DNA of 64,000 nt, from NCBI GenBank assembly GCA_021777335.1, contig JAJYDT010000006.1, positions 1 through 64,000 of the forward strand, given 5' to 3'. A program made the position numbers and the translations under genes. The DNA comes from Pseudomonadota bacterium. Its GTDB lineage: Bacteria > Pseudomonadota > Gammaproteobacteria > Acidiferrobacterales > Acidiferrobacteraceae. Below the pieces are notes generated by a model that saw nothing but the letters and a program-made list of their open reading frames with translations, ran no database searches and was not told the DNA's origin. Positions 58,080 through 64,000 of the stretch are shown in pieces (the stretch's first letter is position 1; each line of letters begins with the position of its first letter).

Positions 58080-59092
58080 TGGATCTCGGTATCTTGATGC
58101 TGGACCTCGCGGGCGTTTCCCTGTCAATGGAAGATCGTGAGCGTCTAAAACACCCAGCTGTCGGGGGAGTCATCCTGTTTTCACGCAACTTCGAGGCCCC
58201 GGGTCAGCTCGCTGCTTTCGTGGCCGCGATCCATGCGCTGCGTAACCCGCCACTGCTTGTGGCTGTCGATCATGAAGGGGGTCGGGTCCAGAGGTTCAGG
58301 GAGGGATTCACGCTGGTGCCTGCGGCCGGGCGGATTGGTCGCGGCTATGATGAATCGCCTAGCGAAGCCTGTGTAGCTGCCAAAATCGCGGGCTGGGTAA
58401 TGGCCTCCGAGCTGCGCTCAATCGGGGTAGATTTCAGTTTTGCGCCGGTTCTGGATCTCGATCTTGGCGTGAGCAAGGTGATCGGTGACCGCTCATTCCA
58501 CCGAGAACCGCAGGCGGTCATGGCGCTTGCCAAGGCTTACATAGAGGGTATGAACCGTGCTGGAATGGCCGCGACCGGAAAACATTTCCCGGGCCATGGA
58601 AGTGTCACTGCGGATTCCCACGTCGCGGTGCCGGTGGACGATCGCCCTCTCGCCGAGGTGCGCGCGCGCGATCTCGTACCCTTTGCAGGTCTTGGACGCT
58701 GTTTAGGAGGAATTATGCCGGCACATGTGGTTTACTCGGCCTGCGACCCGCTGCCGGCGGGGTTCTCGCCTTTTTGGCTGGGCGAGGTGCTGCGGAAAGA
58801 GATCGGTTTCCAAGGCGCGATCTTTAGTGATGACTTGTCAATGGCGGGGGCGGGTGTGCTTGGCGGGATGCGCGAGCGTGCCGAGGCGGCGGTCGCAGCC
58901 GGTTGCGACATGATTCTTGTGTGCAATGATGTCAACGGTGCTGACCAGGTGCTGGATTCGATGCGTGTGGGCCGATCTTCTGAACGGCAACGTCGGCTCT
59001 CCGCGATGCGAGGCCGCGCGGTTGGGCCGGAAAATCTTGCTGATGAGCCGGAGTATACCGAGGCGCGAAGGGTGCTTGCGCGCATCGCGTAG
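58079..59092 (+). CDS. nagZ: Beta-N-acetylhexosaminidase NagZ
   Basis: Cytoplasmic GH3 enzyme that removes GlcNAc from anhydro-muropeptides in cell-wall recycling. The 337 residues start MDLGILMLDLAG. Typical motifs are VAVDHEGGRVQRF, FAPVLDLDLG, KHFPGHG with VTADSHVAVP (the Asp-His acid-base pair of the flexible loop), and the nucleophile Asp in GAIFSDDLSMAGA. Its ATG shares one base with the transpeptidase stop, linking cross-linking and recycling genes. Confidence 0.95.
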   Translation: MDLGILMLDLAGVSLSMEDRERLKHPAVGGVILFSRNFEAPGQLAAFVAAIHALRNPPLLVAVDHEGGRVQRFREGFTLVPAAGRIGRGYDESPSEACVAAKIAGWVMASELRSIGVDFSFAPVLDLDLGVSKVIGDRSFHREPQAVMALAKAYIEGMNRAGMAATGKHFPGHGSVTADSHVAVPVDDRPLAEVRARDLVPFAGLGRCLGGIMPAHVVYSACDPLPAGFSPFWLGEVLRKEIGFQGAIFSDDLSMAGAGVLGGMRERAEAAVAAGCDMILVCNDVNGADQVLDSMRVGRSSERQRRLSAMRGRAVGPENLADEPEYTEARRVLARIA

Positions 59093-59154
59093 CGTGAGTG
59101 GGATAACTGTGCTATTTGTAGCTGATAGAGTAGTTTGGAATGCGGAGGGTTAAG

Positions 59155-59961
59155 TTGTTTCAGCCTTCAAAGAAATTGAAGCTCGAAAGCTTCAATAACC
59201 TGACCAAGACGTTGAGCTTCAATATCTACGACATTTGCTACGCCAAGAGCGGCGAGGCACGCAAGGAATATATCCGGTACATTGATGAGGCGTACAATTC
59301 GGCGCGCCTGACCGATATCCTGCGCGAGGTTACGAGCATCATCGGGGCCAATGTCCTCAACATCGCAAGTCAGGACTATGACCCAGAAGGGGCAAGCGTC
59401 ACGATGCTGATCTCGGAAATGCCAATCCAGGAAGAACCCCTGAATCCGGAGGCGCCAGGACCCCTGCCCATGGTGCGGGCCGTTATCGGCCATCTCGACA
59501 AGAGTCATATCACGGTTCACACCTATCCCGAAAGCCATCCGGACAACGGTATTAGCACCTTTCGCGCTGACATCGATGTTTCGACCTGCGGCAAGATCTC
59601 GCCGCTACGGGCATTGAACTACCTCATTCATACGCTCGAGTCCGATATCGTCACGATTGACTACCGGGTCCGGGGTTTCACGCGGGACGTGAAGGGTGTC
59701 AAGCACTATATAGACCACAAGATCAACTCCATACAGAACTTCATGGATAAGGCAACGCTCGGCCGGTACCAGGCGATCGATGTCAATGTTTATCAGGAGA
59801 ACATTTTTCACACCAAGATGATGCTGAAGGATTTCAACCTGACAAATTATCTCTTTGGGGTCACAGAGGAAGATCTTGATCCGGCGGAAAAGAAACTCGT
59901 TCGCCAGCGTTTGGAGCGGGAGATTGCCGAGATCTTCTGCGGGAATAACCTGTCGCACTAA
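59155..59961 (+). CDS. speD: S-adenosylmethionine decarboxylase, E. coli type (proenzyme)
   Basis: Pyruvoyl enzyme that makes decarboxylated SAM for spermidine synthesis. The protein matches E. coli SpeD almost throughout ([56 protein letters not shown]). Self-cleavage should occur before the Ser of [13 protein letters not shown] (S117 in this numbering), giving two chains. I prefer TTG 59155, which has GGAGGG five bases upstream and gives 268 residues. ATG 59140 is in frame and lies partly under that site, giving 273 residues. No speE is nearby. Confidence 0.95.
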   Translation: MFQPSKKLKLESFNNLTKTLSFNIYDICYAKSGEARKEYIRYIDEAYNSARLTDILREVTSIIGANVLNIASQDYDPEGASVTMLISEMPIQEEPLNPEAPGPLPMVRAVIGHLDKSHITVHTYPESHPDNGISTFRADIDVSTCGKISPLRALNYLIHTLESDIVTIDYRVRGFTRDVKGVKHYIDHKINSIQNFMDKATLGRYQAIDVNVYQENIFHTKMMLKDFNLTNYLFGVTEEDLDPAEKKLVRQRLEREIAEIFCGNNLSH

Positions 59962-60164
59962 GCGTGGCTTATTGTCTCTGGGTTCAGGGTTTTTACACAA
60001 ACCGCCAGTACAGTTATATATTTATAATCAATTTTATAAAGCTTTAAACTGATATCATTTCGACGCGAAATTCCTTATTGAGCCTAGCTGGATCCCGAAG
60101 GTGTCGGAGTCCGTCGTGATCCGGCGTAGCATGTGAGCGCCAATCCACGCGGATAGTTTACATA
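59962..60164. other. AT-rich gap between speD and the glycosylase gene
   Basis: About 200 bases, of which 60012-60060 is strikingly AT-rich against the GC-rich surroundings, with TATAAT-like boxes on both strands (for example 60023-60028). No paired -35 was convincing on the plus strand. No gene is seen. Confidence 0.5.
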
Positions 60165-60812
60165 ATGAAACCTTTTCATCCCGGGTGTCGCGCCTGCCCC
60201 CGTATTGTCCGTCATCTCGAATGTGTGCGGCGCCGCCACCCGGATTATCATTGCGCGCCGGTACCTGCATTTGGTGATCGTTGCGGGCGGCTCTGGATCG
60301 TTGGGCTTGCGCCTGGTCTGCACGGCGCGAACGCGACCGGGCGGCCCTTCACCGGTGATTTCGCCGGTCAGCTTCTGTATCAGACCCTGCATGAATCCGG
60401 TTATGCGAGCGCACCGTCTTCGTTGGCGCGCGACGATGGGCTTGTCCTCCGCGACTGCTACATCACAAATGCGGTAAAATGCCTTCCTCCAGAAAACCGG
60501 CCGCTCGGCGAGGAGATACGCCGCTGTAACCGCTATCTTGAAGCCGAGCTTGGCTTGCGTCTGTCGGGGACCGTGATCCTTGCCCTCGGGCGCGTTGCTC
60601 ATGGAGCGGTAGTAAGGGCTCTTGGGTTGCGGGCGGGGCTGTATCCTTTTGGCCATGGTACGAAATACTGCCTCGGGTCATCCGGCTGGCTGGTCGACTC
60701 ATACCATTGCAGCCGTTATAACCAGCATACCAAACGGCTCATACCTGACATGTTCAGGCGGGTGATTGAGGAAGCTCAGCTCTTATGTTTCAAGGCTACC
60801 GGGAATTCCTGA
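60165..60812 (+). CDS. Uracil-DNA glycosylase, family 5 (UdgB) type
   Basis: A 215-residue repair enzyme that removes uracil or deaminated bases. Motif A is GLAPGLHGANATGRPFTGD, the family 5 form, which lacks the catalytic polar residue of other families. The late motif is DSYHCSRYN with the key His. Cysteines at the N-terminus (GCRACPR) and in the middle (NAVKCLPP, RRCNRYLEAEL) are in the positions of the 4Fe-4S ligands. The ATG at 60165 has no strong site. uvrC overlaps its 3' end by 28 bases, giving a repair pair. Confidence 0.88.
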   Translation: MKPFHPGCRACPRIVRHLECVRRRHPDYHCAPVPAFGDRCGRLWIVGLAPGLHGANATGRPFTGDFAGQLLYQTLHESGYASAPSSLARDDGLVLRDCYITNAVKCLPPENRPLGEEIRRCNRYLEAELGLRLSGTVILALGRVAHGAVVRALGLRAGLYPFGHGTKYCLGSSGWLVDSYHCSRYNQHTKRLIPDMFRRVIEEAQLLCFKATGNS

Positions 60813-62599
60813 AGGGGTTGTCCTGTTCGTCTGGCGTGTACTGTATGCTGGATGAACATGGTAACGTTCTTTACGTCGGCAAGGCGCGGAATCTGCGCCG
60901 CCGGGTGGGAAGCTATTTCCGTAAGACGAGCCTTAACTCGAAGGCTGAGGTGTTGATGGCCGCGGTGGCCCGTATCGAGACGACGGTCACGCACACAGAA
61001 AACGAAGCCCTGCTGCTTGAGCACAACCTGATCAAAACGCTGAAGCCGCGTTATAACGTGCTGCTGCGCGACGATAAGAGCTACCCATACATCTATCTGT
61101 CTTCCGATCAAGAGTTTCCGCGGCTCGGATTTTATCGGGGGGCGAGGAACGCCCCAGGACGTTATTTCGGTCCGTTCCCAAGCAGCGTCGCAGTGCGAGA
61201 GAGCTTGAGCTTGATGCACAAGGTGTTTCTGTTACGCAATTGCGAAGATAGCGTGTTCCGTAACCGTTCGCGTCCTTGTTTGCAATACCAAATCCGGCGC
61301 TGTTCGGCGCCGTGTGTCGGTTACATCTCGCAGACAGCTTACTGGGAAGATGTACGTTACGCAGTCATGTTCCTCGAGGGGAAGAACTCGTCTGTTGTCG
61401 ATGGGCTCGTAAGCACGATGGAGTCGGCTGCGTCCCGCCTCGATTATGAGCGGGCAGCTGCCGCGCGGGATCGGATCGCCATGCTTCGCCAGATACAGGA
61501 GCGGCAGTATGTGAACGCCGAAGAAGGTGAGGCTGATGTGCTCGCCGTCGCATGCCATTCTGGACTCGTCTGCGTCGAGATGATGTGTATCCGGGGTGGC
61601 CGTAACCTAGGGAGCAAGGCTTTTTTCCCAAGCATCGGACTTGAGTACGCCCCAGACGAGATACTCGCCCAGTTTGTTGCCCGGCACTATCTCGAGTATT
61701 CGCCACCCGAGCGGATTTACCTCGACCGACACATCGAGGGTCAGGTTGTGCTGGAGGAGGTGCTTTCCGGCCAGTCCGGAAGAAAGATTGCCATCTCCGT
61801 GCCTGCGCGTGGCCACAGGCAGCACTGGGTGAAGATGGCTTCCGTGAATGCCGAAGATGAGCTCAGGCGGCGTCTTGCCGCGCACGCAACGTTACAGGAC
61901 CGGTTCGAGGCGCTCACCCAGGCGCTCGCGCTTGCGTCGCCCGCGCAACGTATCGAGTGTTTCGATATTAGCCATACGCAGGGAGAAGCGACAGTCGCAT
62001 CGAACGTCTGTTTTGACCGGTCTGGACCTATCAAGAGTGATTACCGGCGATACAATATCGAAGGGACCCATGGCGACGATTACGAGGCGTTGCGCCAGGC
62101 CGTGCGGCGGCGTTACCTGCGAGCAAAGACAGAGCCTGCCAAGCGCCCGGATGTCGTGCTGATCGACGGGGGTCGGGGACAGCTGAACGCGGCGGTTGAG
62201 GCTGCTGGCGCGGTCGACGCCGGTGACCTTTTCTTTATCGGAGTGGCTAAAGGCCCGGAGCGTCGCCCAGGCGAGGAGGAGCTGATTCTGCTAAACCGGG
62301 ATGAGCCGCTCAAATTACCTGCTAACTCGCTTGCGCTGCACCTGATCCAGAACGTGCGCGACGAGGCGCATAGGTTCGCCATTACCAGTCACCGCAGGCG
62401 ACGCGGAAAGCAAAGGATCACCTCGGTGCTGGAACGTGTTCCTGGGGTCGGACAAAAGCGGCGACAGGCGTTGCTGAGACATCTCGGCGGTCTTCGGCTT
62501 GTAGCCCGGGCACGCATCGAGGATCTTGCGAAAGTACCAGGTATCAGTGCGGACCTCGCAAGGCGGATCTATGACACCTTTCACGAGGGGGGCTCATGA
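60785..62599 (+). CDS. uvrC: Excinuclease ABC subunit C
   Basis: Makes both incisions in nucleotide-excision repair. At 604 residues, the N-terminal GIY-YIG nuclease (GVYCMLDEHGNVLYVGKARNLRRRVGSYF) makes the 3' cut. A Cys-rich CLQYQIRRCSAPCVGYI segment and a UVR motif near 205-240 follow. The RNase H-like domain (IECFDISHTQGE, VLIDGGRGQLNA) makes the 5' cut. Tandem helix-hairpin-helix motifs (VPGVGQKRRQALLRHLGGL, VPGISADLARRI) end the protein. pgsA overlaps by four bases, the conserved arrangement. Confidence 0.97.
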   Translation: MFQGYREFLKGLSCSSGVYCMLDEHGNVLYVGKARNLRRRVGSYFRKTSLNSKAEVLMAAVARIETTVTHTENEALLLEHNLIKTLKPRYNVLLRDDKSYPYIYLSSDQEFPRLGFYRGARNAPGRYFGPFPSSVAVRESLSLMHKVFLLRNCEDSVFRNRSRPCLQYQIRRCSAPCVGYISQTAYWEDVRYAVMFLEGKNSSVVDGLVSTMESAASRLDYERAAAARDRIAMLRQIQERQYVNAEEGEADVLAVACHSGLVCVEMMCIRGGRNLGSKAFFPSIGLEYAPDEILAQFVARHYLEYSPPERIYLDRHIEGQVVLEEVLSGQSGRKIAISVPARGHRQHWVKMASVNAEDELRRRLAAHATLQDRFEALTQALALASPAQRIECFDISHTQGEATVASNVCFDRSGPIKSDYRRYNIEGTHGDDYEALRQAVRRRYLRAKTEPAKRPDVVLIDGGRGQLNAAVEAAGAVDAGDLFFIGVAKGPERRPGEEELILLNRDEPLKLPANSLALHLIQNVRDEAHRFAITSHRRRRGKQRITSVLERVPGVGQKRRQALLRHLGGLRLVARARIEDLAKVPGISADLARRIYDTFHEGGS

Positions 62600-63180
62600 A
62601 AGTCTTCTTCAATGCACCTAATTCTCTGACATTGCTCCGTCTCGTGTTGATACCGGTGTTCGTGCTGATCTATTACTCGTCTTGGCGCTGGTCCAATTTG
62701 CTGACAACGCTCGTGTTTTTGCTCGCGGCGCTGACCGACTGGCTGGATGGTTATCTTGCCCGGAGGCTTAATCAGTCCTCCGCTTTCGGGGCTTTTCTGG
62801 ATCCGGTGGTCGATAAGCTCATGGTGGCTGCGGCACTGATCTTATTGCTTGGCACGCCGCACCTTGCAGAACATTCGTTGAGCGGCCGGTTTTTCGGGGT
62901 GGTGGTGCTTATTATTATTGGCCGCGAGATCACGGTTTCCGCGTTGCGCGAATGGATGGCGGAGCTTGGCCGAAGGTCTAGTGTTGCGGTGTCGTTCATG
63001 GGTAAGATCAAGACTACGGCTCAGATGGTCGCGATCCCTTTCATGTTGTACCGGCGCCCTATCGGGCACGTGCAGGTATTCATGGTTGGCGAGCTGCTAC
63101 TTTATTTGGCTGCCGCTCTCACGCTCTGGTCTATGGGAATCTACCTCAGGGCGGCATGGCCCCATCTCACCCATGAATAA
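62596..63180 (+). CDS. pgsA: CDP-diacylglycerol-glycerol-3-phosphate 3-phosphatidyltransferase
   Basis: Inner-membrane enzyme that commits CDP-diacylglycerol to phosphatidylglycerol. The 194 residues begin NAPNSLTLLRLVLIPVFVLIYY. The CDP-alcohol phosphotransferase motif D-G-x2-A-R-x8-G-x3-D-x3-D appears as LTDWLDGYLARRL through GAFLDPVVDKLM. At least four membrane helices are visible. It follows uvrC and precedes tRNA-Gly and tRNA-Cys, as in E. coli. Confidence 0.96.
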   Translation: MKVFFNAPNSLTLLRLVLIPVFVLIYYSSWRWSNLLTTLVFLLAALTDWLDGYLARRLNQSSAFGAFLDPVVDKLMVAAALILLLGTPHLAEHSLSGRFFGVVVLIIIGREITVSALREWMAELGRRSSVAVSFMGKIKTTAQMVAIPFMLYRRPIGHVQVFMVGELLLYLAAALTLWSMGIYLRAAWPHLTHE

Positions 63181-63385
63181 AATAAGAGGACTCGATGAGT
63201 CTCTCCCCACCTGAGTTCCCATAATGGTGCGGGGGTCACGGATGTTTTTATACGCTGTTTTTTTAAGGATTTGCCACGTGGTAGACCCAGACAGATCCAT
63301 GGAAGAAGGTAGCGCCACGTGGGGCTTGCGACGAGGCAATCGCGGCCGCCATCGGACGGACCCCTATTTTTTTAAAAGGGGAGGT

Positions 63386-63413
63386 TTGAAAGTAGTCCGG
63401 CCAGGTTTAGAAT
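63386..63413 (+). promoter_or_regulatory. Promoter for tRNA-Gly
   Basis: TTGAAA (63386-63391) and TAGAAT (63408-63413) have a 16-base spacer. A GC-rich discriminator (GGGCGGC) follows, the type that gives stringent control of stable-RNA genes. The tRNA starts 12 bases after the -10 box. Two copies of the palindrome CCACGTGG lie upstream at 63274-63281 and 63315-63322. Confidence 0.75.
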
Positions 63414-63424
63414 GGGCGGCTTCT

Positions 63425-63499
63425 GCGGGAATAGCTCAGTGGTAGAGCACAACCTTGCCAAGGTTGGGGTCGCGAGTTCGAATCTCGTTTCCCGCTCCA
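63425..63499 (+). tRNA. tRNA-Gly(GCC)
   Basis: The gene begins GCGGGAATAGCTCAGTGG and ends in an encoded TCCA. The acceptor stem GCGGGAA/TTCCCGC is perfect, the anticodon loop of AACCTTGCCAAGGTT carries GCC, and the T-arm has GTTCGAATC. It follows pgsA as glyW does in E. coli. Confidence 0.97.
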
Positions 63500-63505
63500 G
63501 TTTCG

Positions 63506-63532
63506 AGGGGAAGGCGAAGCTTCCCCTTTTTT
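63506..63532 (+). terminator. Terminator between the two tRNA genes
   Basis: AGGGGAAG (63506-63513) pairs perfectly with CTTCCCCT (63520-63527) around a GCGAAG loop. A run of T to 63532 follows, four bases before tRNA-Cys begins. Confidence 0.8.
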
Positions 63533-63535
63533 ATT

Positions 63536-63609
63536 GGCTGGGTAGCAGAATGGTTATGCAGCGGCCTGCAAAGCCGTGTATGCCGGTTCGATTCCGGCCC
63601 CAGCCTCCA
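63536..63609 (+). tRNA. tRNA-Cys(GCA)
   Basis: The gene begins GGCTGGGTAGCAGAATGG and ends CCCAGCC-TCCA. The acceptor stem is perfect, the anticodon loop CTGCAAA carries GCA, and the T-arm has GGTTCGATTCC. U73 is the cysteine identity discriminator. In E. coli leuZ would follow; here an istB-like gene begins 78 bases later. Confidence 0.97.
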
Positions 63610-63687
63610 CTTTTAATCATATAAAACAACGATATAAAAAACACCGCTTTCATTCGCCGCAGATGTAAAGTAGCCTAGAACAGCCAC

Positions 63688-64000
63688 ATGACACCTGACG
63701 CGGGTGTCAAAGTCACCCAACCCTATGAACTCCTCGAACAGCTCCTGGCCGAGGAGCGGCAGCTGCGCGAGGGCCGGCGCATCAAGATGGCCCTCCTGAC
63801 GGCGCGTCTCACGGTGCTGAAGACGCTCGAGAGCTTCGACTTCCGGTTCCAGCCCTCGCTCGACCGCCACCGCATCCTCGCGCTCGCGAGCCTCGCCTTC
63901 ATCGAGCGGCGCGAGGTGGTGCATTTCCTGGGGCCGCCGGGCACCGGCAAGTCGCACCTTGCCCTCGCGCTCGGCCTGGAGGCCGTCAGGGCCGGCAAGA
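63688..64000 (+). CDS. IS21-type helper ATPase IstB, 5' part
   Basis: The first 104 codons of an istB-like gene, cut by the window edge. After a Gln/Glu/Leu-rich N-terminus, KTLESFDFRFQPSLDRHRILALASLAFIERRE is the typical IstB linker, followed by Walker A LGPPGTGKSHLALALG. IstB assists the IstA transposase of IS21 elements. No istA lies upstream, where it would normally be, so this is either an orphan or a truncated element. The codon use is even more GC-rich than the neighbours, which suggests transfer. Confidence 0.88.
   Translation, partial: MTPDAGVKVTQPYELLEQLLAEERQLREGRRIKMALLTARLTVLKTLESFDFRFQPSLDRHRILALASLAFIERREVVHFLGPPGTGKSHLALALGLEAVRAGK

Overview
This 64 kb window reads as a piece of core chromosome from a GC-rich gammaproteobacterium. 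The evidence is the set of conserved gene blocks in familiar order: prfB-lysS, miaA-hfq-hflX, hisZ-purA-rnr-rlmB, rpsF-rpsR-rplI-dnaB-alr-radA, the dapC-dapD-dapE operon, lolC/lolD, an ExbB/ExbD-MsbA-LpxK-KdsB envelope cluster, rne divergent from rluC, surE-pcm-nlpD-rpoS, alaC-hom-thrC, recJ-cysM, uvrC-pgsA-tRNA-Gly-tRNA-Cys and an E. coli-type speD. The succinylase lysine pathway, RpoS, RNase E and Kdo/lipid A genes fit Gammaproteobacteria. Genus cannot be fixed from the sequence alone. Almost every base is coding, with many ATGA/TAATG overlaps. Accessory DNA is confined to the last 300 bases, where an IS21-type istB begins.

Layout. 1-6 kb: a small conserved protein of unknown function, moaA, then a secreted DUF3015 / DUF4105 (Lnb-type) / lipoprotein hydrolase group and a convergent DUF488 gene. 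6-11.3 kb: prfB (with its programmed +1 frameshift), lysS, miaA (apparent CTG start), hfq, hflX. 11.5-17.1 kb: hisZ, purA, an antisense tRNA-Leu(CAG) lying inside the purA 3' end, rnr, rlmB. 17.4-22.5 kb: rpsF (promoter and structured leader), rpsR with a serine microsatellite, rplI, dnaB, alr, radA. 22.5-27.3 kb, minus strand: FHA protein, PP2C phosphatase, dapE, dapD, dapC. 27.3-29.4 kb: DMT exporter, yggS, dciA-like gene. 29.8-38.3 kb: one long envelope operon (lolC/E-type permease, lolD, exbB, exbD, msbA, WaaA-like glycosyltransferase, lpxK, Trm112, kdsB, protein tyrosine phosphatase). 38.4-40.7 kb: rne on the minus strand. 41-47.2 kb: rluC, HAD phosphatase, a decayed Rieske-like gene, sppA, surE, pcm, nlpD, rpoS. 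47.2-51.3 kb: Mth938-like gene, then alaC-hom-thrC. 51.9-59.1 kb: rpfE-like gene, recJ, cysM, PolB-type exonuclease, rlmD, L,D-transpeptidase, nagZ. 59.1-63.2 kb: speD, family-5 uracil-DNA glycosylase, uvrC, pgsA. 63.4-64 kb: tRNA-Gly, tRNA-Cys and the 5' part of istB.

I do not see an obviously new defence or metabolic system. The points that deserve a second look are mostly architectural. They are: purA terminating inside an antisense tRNA-Leu whose promoter covers the rnr start codon; a (TCA)n tract giving ribosomal protein S18 a 13-serine N-terminus; a WaaA-like glycosyltransferase that keeps the active-site glutamate but has no membrane anchor; a frameshifted Rieske-like remnant; a one-permease Lol exporter; an L,D-transpeptidase with no signal peptide next to nagZ; a secreted Lnb-domain protein that ends like an outer-membrane barrel; hairpins that double as coding sequence at moaA and at the DUF4105 start; and the loss of hflK/hflC and of the tRNA-Leu usually found after tRNA-Cys.
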